Source of the DNA: Woeseia sp.
Lineage (GTDB): Bacteria; Pseudomonadota; Gammaproteobacteria; Steroidobacterales; Woeseiaceae
Assembly: GCA_003229095.1 (NCBI GenBank)
Contig: QIHS01000318.1
Span: 1 to 9,805, forward strand
DNA: 9,805 nt
Direction: 5' to 3'
The translations under genes and the position numbers were made by a program. This document shows, in pieces, positions 6,584 to 9,805 of the stretch (its first letter is position 1; each line of letters begins with the position of its first letter). Under the pieces are notes generated by a model. That model was not told the DNA's origin and searched no databases. It was given only the letters and a program-made list of their open reading frames with translations.

Positions 6584-7654
6584 CTATGTTTTGTCGTAGT
6601 CGATTGTGATCTCGTCGCTGACGGGAACTGATTGGCAAGCCAGTACAAATCCTTTTTCAACCTCCCACGGTTCCAGCCCGTAGTTGGTTGCCATGCGTAC
6701 TTCGCCATCACGCACAAATGTACGGCAAGTAGCACATACACCGCCCTTGCACGAATAGGGAAGCTCAATGCCCTGCTCGGCAGCCGCATCAACGATGTTA
6801 TTGCTGTCAGCCGGCATATCAAACGACTTCTTGTGACCGTCCATAATGACATTCACGATCGTTTGTTTTTCTGTGGAGATTTTTGCGCTTGGCGCGCCAT
6901 CCTTCCTTTTCCGAGGCGCGCCGTAACGCTCAATGTGAATGCCAGATGAGTCCATGCCGATATTTTCCAGCGCGTCTTTTACCGTCGCAATCATCGTATC
7001 TGGCCCGCAGACGAATGCTTCATCCGGATGCAAGCCGGCACAGAACAAGCGGTAGAGCTCTGCCACTTTGTCCGCGTCAATTCTGCCACTGAATATGTCA
7101 AACTCCTGCTCCTCCTGGCTAAACAGGAAGTAGAGTTGCAGGCGCTCTGGAAAACGATTCTTCAGGGCATACAAATCATCAATGAACATCGTCGTGCGCT
7201 GGTGGCGATTGCCGTAGAAAAGCAGGAACCGACTGCCCGGTTCTTGCTCAAGTGTCGCACGCAGAATCGACATGATAGGTGTGATGCCGCTGCCAGCTGC
7301 AAACGCGAGGTAGGTTTTTACATTGTCCCGATCGATGCTCGCGTGAAACTGCCCGTTGGGCGGCATCACCTGTAGTTTGTCGCCGACTTTCAAACTGTTC
7401 GCGACAAACTCGGAGAATTGACCACCCGGTTGAATTCGAACGCCGATTTCGAGAGGCGTTTTCCCGGGCACCGAGCAAATGCTATACGTTCGCCTGATCG
7501 GTTTGTCGTCAAGATGAATCTGCAGCGGCAAATGCTGCCCGGGCAAGAACTCGAATTCGCTGACCGCGGCTGCAGGTACTGACAGTGCTATACGAACAGA
7601 ATCGGCGGTTTCTTTTTGCAATCGCGTTACTGTGAGGTAATGGTATTTACGCAT
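6584..7654 (-). CDS. paaE: Phenylacetyl-CoA 1,2-epoxidase, reductase subunit PaaE
   Basis: Cytosolic reductase that moves electrons from NAD(P)H to the di-iron centre of PaaA. The 356 residues show the expected order: FAD-binding barrel with RRTYSICS (54-61) and GGQFSEF (77-83); nucleotide-binding domain with AAGSGITPIMSI (119-130) and CGPDTMI (216-222); and a C-terminal plant-type 2Fe-2S ferredoxin domain, with Cys302, Cys307 and Cys310 in SCKGGVCATC and Cys340 in LACQS. The ferredoxin-last order sets PaaE apart from many other oxygenase reductases. ATG at 7654 is 21 bases after the paaD stop, with only a weak ribosome binding site (AAAGAA). It is the last gene of the operon in this window and ends 55 bases from the stop of the converging secreted-protein gene. 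Complete, with no missing residues seen. Confidence 0.96.
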   Translation of the reverse strand: MRKYHYLTVTRLQKETADSVRIALSVPAAAVSEFEFLPGQHLPLQIHLDDKPIRRTYSICSVPGKTPLEIGVRIQPGGQFSEFVANSLKVGDKLQVMPPNGQFHASIDRDNVKTYLAFAAGSGITPIMSILRATLEQEPGSRFLLFYGNRHQRTTMFIDDLYALKNRFPERLQLYFLFSQEEQEFDIFSGRIDADKVAELYRLFCAGLHPDEAFVCGPDTMIATVKDALENIGMDSSGIHIERYGAPRKRKDGAPSAKISTEKQTIVNVIMDGHKKSFDMPADSNNIVDAAAEQGIELPYSCKGGVCATCRTFVRDGEVRMATNYGLEPWEVEKGFVLACQSVPVSDEITIDYDKT

Positions 7655-7675
7655 TGTGCATTCTTTTCGGCATCG

Positions 7676-8179
7676 TCAGATGCATTTGAAGTACTCGAAC
7701 GGTTCGAGGCAGTCGTCGCACTTGTAAGATGCCTTGCAGGCAGTTGATCCAAATTCGCTCACCAATGTTGTTTGACTCGTGTGACATCGTGGGCAGCGAA
7801 CCGGCGCTTTGCCAAGCAACGCTCGTTTATCGGCATTGCCAACTGGCGGTGCTATTCCGTAAGCCCGGAGTTTTTCCCTGCCCGCCTCACTAATCCAGTC
7901 TGTTGTCCATGGTGGCGACAAAACGCGATTGACAACAATATTCTCGACCCCCCTCGCCTGCAGACTTGTGACGATATCGTCCTCTATAACTTCCGTTGCC
8001 GGGCAGCCCGAATAGGTAGGCGCGACGTCTATTTCGATGCCCTGCTCGGTAACGGCGACATTTCTGACCATGCCGAGATCGATGACACTGACGACCGGGA
8101 CTTCCGGGTCCGGAACATCTGCAAGCCAGTTCCAGACCTGTTGCTCCAGAACGGAGTTACTTTTTCGCAACGCCGCCAC
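7676..8179 (-). CDS. paaD: Phenylacetate-CoA oxygenase accessory protein PaaD (MIP18/SufT-like)
   Basis: A 167-residue accessory protein of the epoxidase system (named PaaJ in some annotations). It is not part of the purified catalytic complex and is thought to assist iron-sulfur assembly, probably for PaaE. The N-terminal MIP18/DUF59 domain shows VPDPEVPVVSVIDLGMVR (22-39) and PTYSGCPATEVIEDDI (54-69), with the conserved Cys59. The C-terminal part has a zinc-ribbon-like set, CPRC (129-132), then ACK (Cys148) and CDDC (154-157), and the family ending EYFKCI. The start is GTG at 8179, six bases after the paaC stop; the AGG of the ribosome binding site overlaps that stop, so coupled translation is likely. 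Length and ending are typical. Confidence 0.95.
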   Translation of the reverse strand: MAALRKSNSVLEQQVWNWLADVPDPEVPVVSVIDLGMVRNVAVTEQGIEIDVAPTYSGCPATEVIEDDIVTSLQARGVENIVVNRVLSPPWTTDWISEAGREKLRAYGIAPPVGNADKRALLGKAPVRCPRCHTSQTTLVSEFGSTACKASYKCDDCLEPFEYFKCI

Positions 8180-8185
8180 AATCGC

Positions 8186-8944
8186 CTACCAGTTCAGGCC
8201 GGGATGCTGGCGCTGCATCGTCTGCATTTCTGCAATAAGGTTGCCGAAGTCGTCGCTATGCTGGCCGCCGCGACCGCCATCGTCCATCGCCTGATCGTCA
8301 GGACGTTTAAGACCAGCCTCCGCCAAAACAGCAGCAATGTCCGATTCCCAACTCGCCCTGATCTTTTCAGGATTTGGACCATCGAACTCATCGCGCATGA
8401 TGTCATCAACTTCATCTGCGGCGAATAACTCGCCCGTGAAACGCCACAACGCCTGTACGGATTCCTGCACACGTCGATGGCTTTCCTCGGTGCCGTCGCC
8501 GAGTCGCACCAGCCAAAAGTTATTGTGCCGTTGGTGATAGCGAATTTCCTTGATTGCCCGTGCTGCAATTTCTGCAAGACCGGCATCGCTACAGTTTGTC
8601 AGGGCATCCAGCTGTGGCAGGTAAAAAGCCTCGAACAACACCGAGCGCACAGTCACGTCCCCAAAATGACCATTCGCTTGCTCCAGCAACAAGAAATTAC
8701 AGAATTCATTTTCATCTCGCAGGTAAGCGAAGTCATCTTCTTTCCGGCCTTTGCCTTCGAGCTCACCGGCATAGGCATAGAACATCCGCGCCTGACCAAT
8801 GTAGTCCAGTGCAAAATTGGCGTTCGCCAATTCTTCTTCGAGTTCGGGCCCATGTGCGACAAGTTCTACCAATCGCTGCGCGAGTATCAGCGCGTTGTCG
8901 CCAAGCCTGAGTACGTATTTGAGGAGTGCATCTTCTGTGTTCAC
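8186..8944 (-). CDS. paaC: Phenylacetyl-CoA 1,2-epoxidase, structural subunit PaaC
   Basis: Ferritin-like subunit that pairs with catalytic PaaA in the PaaABCE complex but is itself regarded as structural. The 252 residues match the family. Marks shared with E. coli PaaC are LRLGDNALILAQRL (12-25), ALDYIGQAR (45-53), LRDENEFCNFLLLEQ (75-89), AIKEIRYHQR (130-139), ALWRFTGELF and the ending AEMQTMQR..PG.NW. The start is GTG at 8944 with a short GAGAAA ribosome binding site; an ATG three bases upstream is out of frame, as TGA follows it at once. It lies 30 bases after paaB and 6 before paaD. A Gly/Asp-rich stretch near residues 222-230 (DDGGRGGQH) corresponds to the GGKKGLH loop of E. coli. Confidence 0.96.
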   Translation of the reverse strand: MNTEDALLKYVLRLGDNALILAQRLVELVAHGPELEEELANANFALDYIGQARMFYAYAGELEGKGRKEDDFAYLRDENEFCNFLLLEQANGHFGDVTVRSVLFEAFYLPQLDALTNCSDAGLAEIAARAIKEIRYHQRHNNFWLVRLGDGTEESHRRVQESVQALWRFTGELFAADEVDDIMRDEFDGPNPEKIRASWESDIAAVLAEAGLKRPDDQAMDDGGRGGQHSDDFGNLIAEMQTMQRQHPGLNW

Positions 8945-8974
8945 ATCAATTTCTCGTCGAACAAAATACCTGGC

Positions 8975-9262
8975 TCAGATATTTTCAACATCGTCTGGAA
9001 TTTTGTAAAAAGTCGGGTGTCGATAAATCTTGCTTTTGGCCGGCTCAAAAAAAGCTTCGTCATTCTGAGGGTCGGACGCGGTGATCTCGCTTGATTTAAC
9101 GACCCAGATGCTGATGCCTTCGTTGCGGCGCGTATAAACGTCTCGTGCATGATTTAGTGCCATTTCATCATCCGGCGCATGTACGCTGCCGGCATGCCGA
9201 TGGCTGAGCCCCGCTTTCGCGCGAATGAACACCTCGTAGAGTGGCCAGTCTTCTTTTGTCAT
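8975..9262 (-). CDS. paaB: Phenylacetyl-CoA 1,2-epoxidase subunit PaaB
   Basis: Small 95-residue subunit that bridges PaaAC units in the epoxidase complex. Clear family marks are WPLYEVFIRAKAGLSHRHAG near the start, HARDVYTRRNEG..IWVV in the middle and YRHPTFYKIPDDVE at the end. I start it at ATG 9262 (MTKEDWPLYEV), which matches the E. coli N-terminus and has GGA seven bases upstream; an in-frame TTG at 9274 would add four residues and sits three bases past the upstream stop codons. The gap to paaA is 15-17 bases and to paaC 30 bases, so the gene is well inside one operon. No oddities. Confidence 0.95.
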   Translation of the reverse strand: MTKEDWPLYEVFIRAKAGLSHRHAGSVHAPDDEMALNHARDVYTRRNEGISIWVVKSSEITASDPQNDEAFFEPAKSKIYRHPTFYKIPDDVENI

Positions 9263-9277
9263 CTCAAAATCCAATCA

Positions 9278-9805
9278 TCAGGCGGCGGCTTTTGCCGCAC
9301 GTTTGTTTGCATAGGCCTGCGCAGCTTCGCGCACCCAGGCACCGTCTTCATGTGCCCGTTGCCTTGTCTGTATTCGTTCGCGATTGCACGGGCCGTTGCC
9401 TGCCAGTACATCTTTGAATTCCTGCCAGTCGATTTCGCCGAATCTGTAATGGCCGGTTTCTTCATCAAGTTCGAGTTCATCATCGGGCATCCTGAGCCCG
9501 ATAAACTCTGCTTGCGGCACGGTGACATCCACAAATTTCTGGCGTAGCTCGTCGTTGCTGAAACGTTTGATTTTCCACGCCATCGATTGTGCAGAGTGTT
9601 CTGAATTGCTGTCGTTCGGACCAAACATCATCAGAGATGGCCACCACCAGCGATTAAGTGCTTCCTGGGCCATTGTTTTTTGTTCCTCGCTGCCACGGCA
9701 AAGTTCAAGCATGATTTCATAGCCTTGGCGCTGATGAAAACTCTCTTCCTTGCAAACACGAATCATGGCGCGCGAATACGGACCATACGAGCAGCGACAC
9801 AGCGG
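9278..9805 (-). CDS. paaA: Phenylacetyl-CoA 1,2-epoxidase catalytic subunit PaaA, C-terminal part, cut by window edge
   Basis: Ferritin-like di-iron subunit that epoxidises the ring of phenylacetyl-CoA with O2. The visible 175 C-terminal residues begin PLCRCSYGPYSRAM at the right edge; the N-terminal half with the first iron ligands lies outside. KEESFHQRQG (second ExxH iron-ligand motif), LNRWWWPSLMMFGPND, AWKIKRFSNDELRQKFVD and GHYRFGEIDWQEF are almost unchanged from E. coli PaaA. The end is lysine/alanine-rich (KRAAKAAA) and closes with two stop codons in tandem, TGATGA. An internal ATG at 9766 is not the start, as the conserved frame continues past it to the edge. It is the first gene of the visible operon; its promoter is not in the window. 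Confidence 0.96.
   Translation of the reverse strand, partial: PLCRCSYGPYSRAMIRVCKEESFHQRQGYEIMLELCRGSEEQKTMAQEALNRWWWPSLMMFGPNDSNSEHSAQSMAWKIKRFSNDELRQKFVDVTVPQAEFIGLRMPDDELELDEETGHYRFGEIDWQEFKDVLAGNGPCNRERIQTRQRAHEDGAWVREAAQAYANKRAAKAAA

Noticed and set aside
7772..8428. 218-codon plus-strand ORF opposite paaD and paaC
   Set aside because: Antisense shadow of two clearly identified genes.
8477..9094. 205-codon plus-strand ORF opposite paaC and paaB
   Set aside because: Antisense shadow; the minus-strand genes match known subunits along their length.

Overview
This 9.8 kb window reads as ordinary proteobacterial chromosome, most likely gammaproteobacterial. The basis is a FabA/FabB pair of the anaerobic unsaturated fatty acid pathway that closely resembles the enterobacterial and pseudomonad proteins, plus a classical paaABCDE cluster and a glutathione-dependent formaldehyde enzyme. 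Base composition is moderate. A marine or sediment gammaproteobacterium would fit, but the genus cannot be fixed from the sequence. No RNA gene, insertion sequence, integrase, CRISPR array or phage gene is visible.

Layout: all genes are on the minus strand except one. From the left edge there is a partial ribA-type GTP cyclohydrolase II gene with a long N-terminal extension (1-439). Next comes a small unrecognised membrane protein (554-931). Then follows a tight three-gene unit read leftward, fabA (about 3645-3104), fabB (3083-1872) and fghA (1864-1010), with gaps of 20 and 7 bases. A large plus-strand gene for a secreted DUF11/propeller-like surface protein lies at 3937-6528, divergent from fabA. 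On the right is the phenylacetyl-CoA epoxidase operon, read leftward as paaA (partial, from the right edge), paaB, paaC, paaD and paaE (ending at 6584), converging on the surface-protein gene.

How the genes work together: FabA makes and isomerises the trans-2/cis-3-decenoyl-ACP pair, and FabB elongates the cis product, so the pair sets membrane unsaturation. FghA hydrolyses S-formylglutathione in formaldehyde detoxification and appears to be co-translated with fabB. PaaA, PaaB, PaaC and PaaE form the oxygenase that epoxidises phenylacetyl-CoA. PaaD probably serves iron-sulfur maturation, and PaaE passes electrons from NAD(P)H through FAD and a 2Fe-2S centre.

Points worth a second look: (1) fabA has its only good start codon and ribosome binding site in a different frame from its conserved body, implying a one-base loss near 3602-3642 by mutation or sequence error; (2) a 21-bp near-perfect inverted repeat sits just before the surface-protein gene; (3) that protein has an unusual DUF11 / four-repeat propeller-like / DUF11 / DUF11-like order; (4) the RibA-type enzyme has about 70 extra N-terminal residues; (5) fghA is placed in a fab operon. 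I found no convincing new multi-gene system; the window is mainly known metabolism with one uncharacterised secreted protein and one uncharacterised membrane protein.
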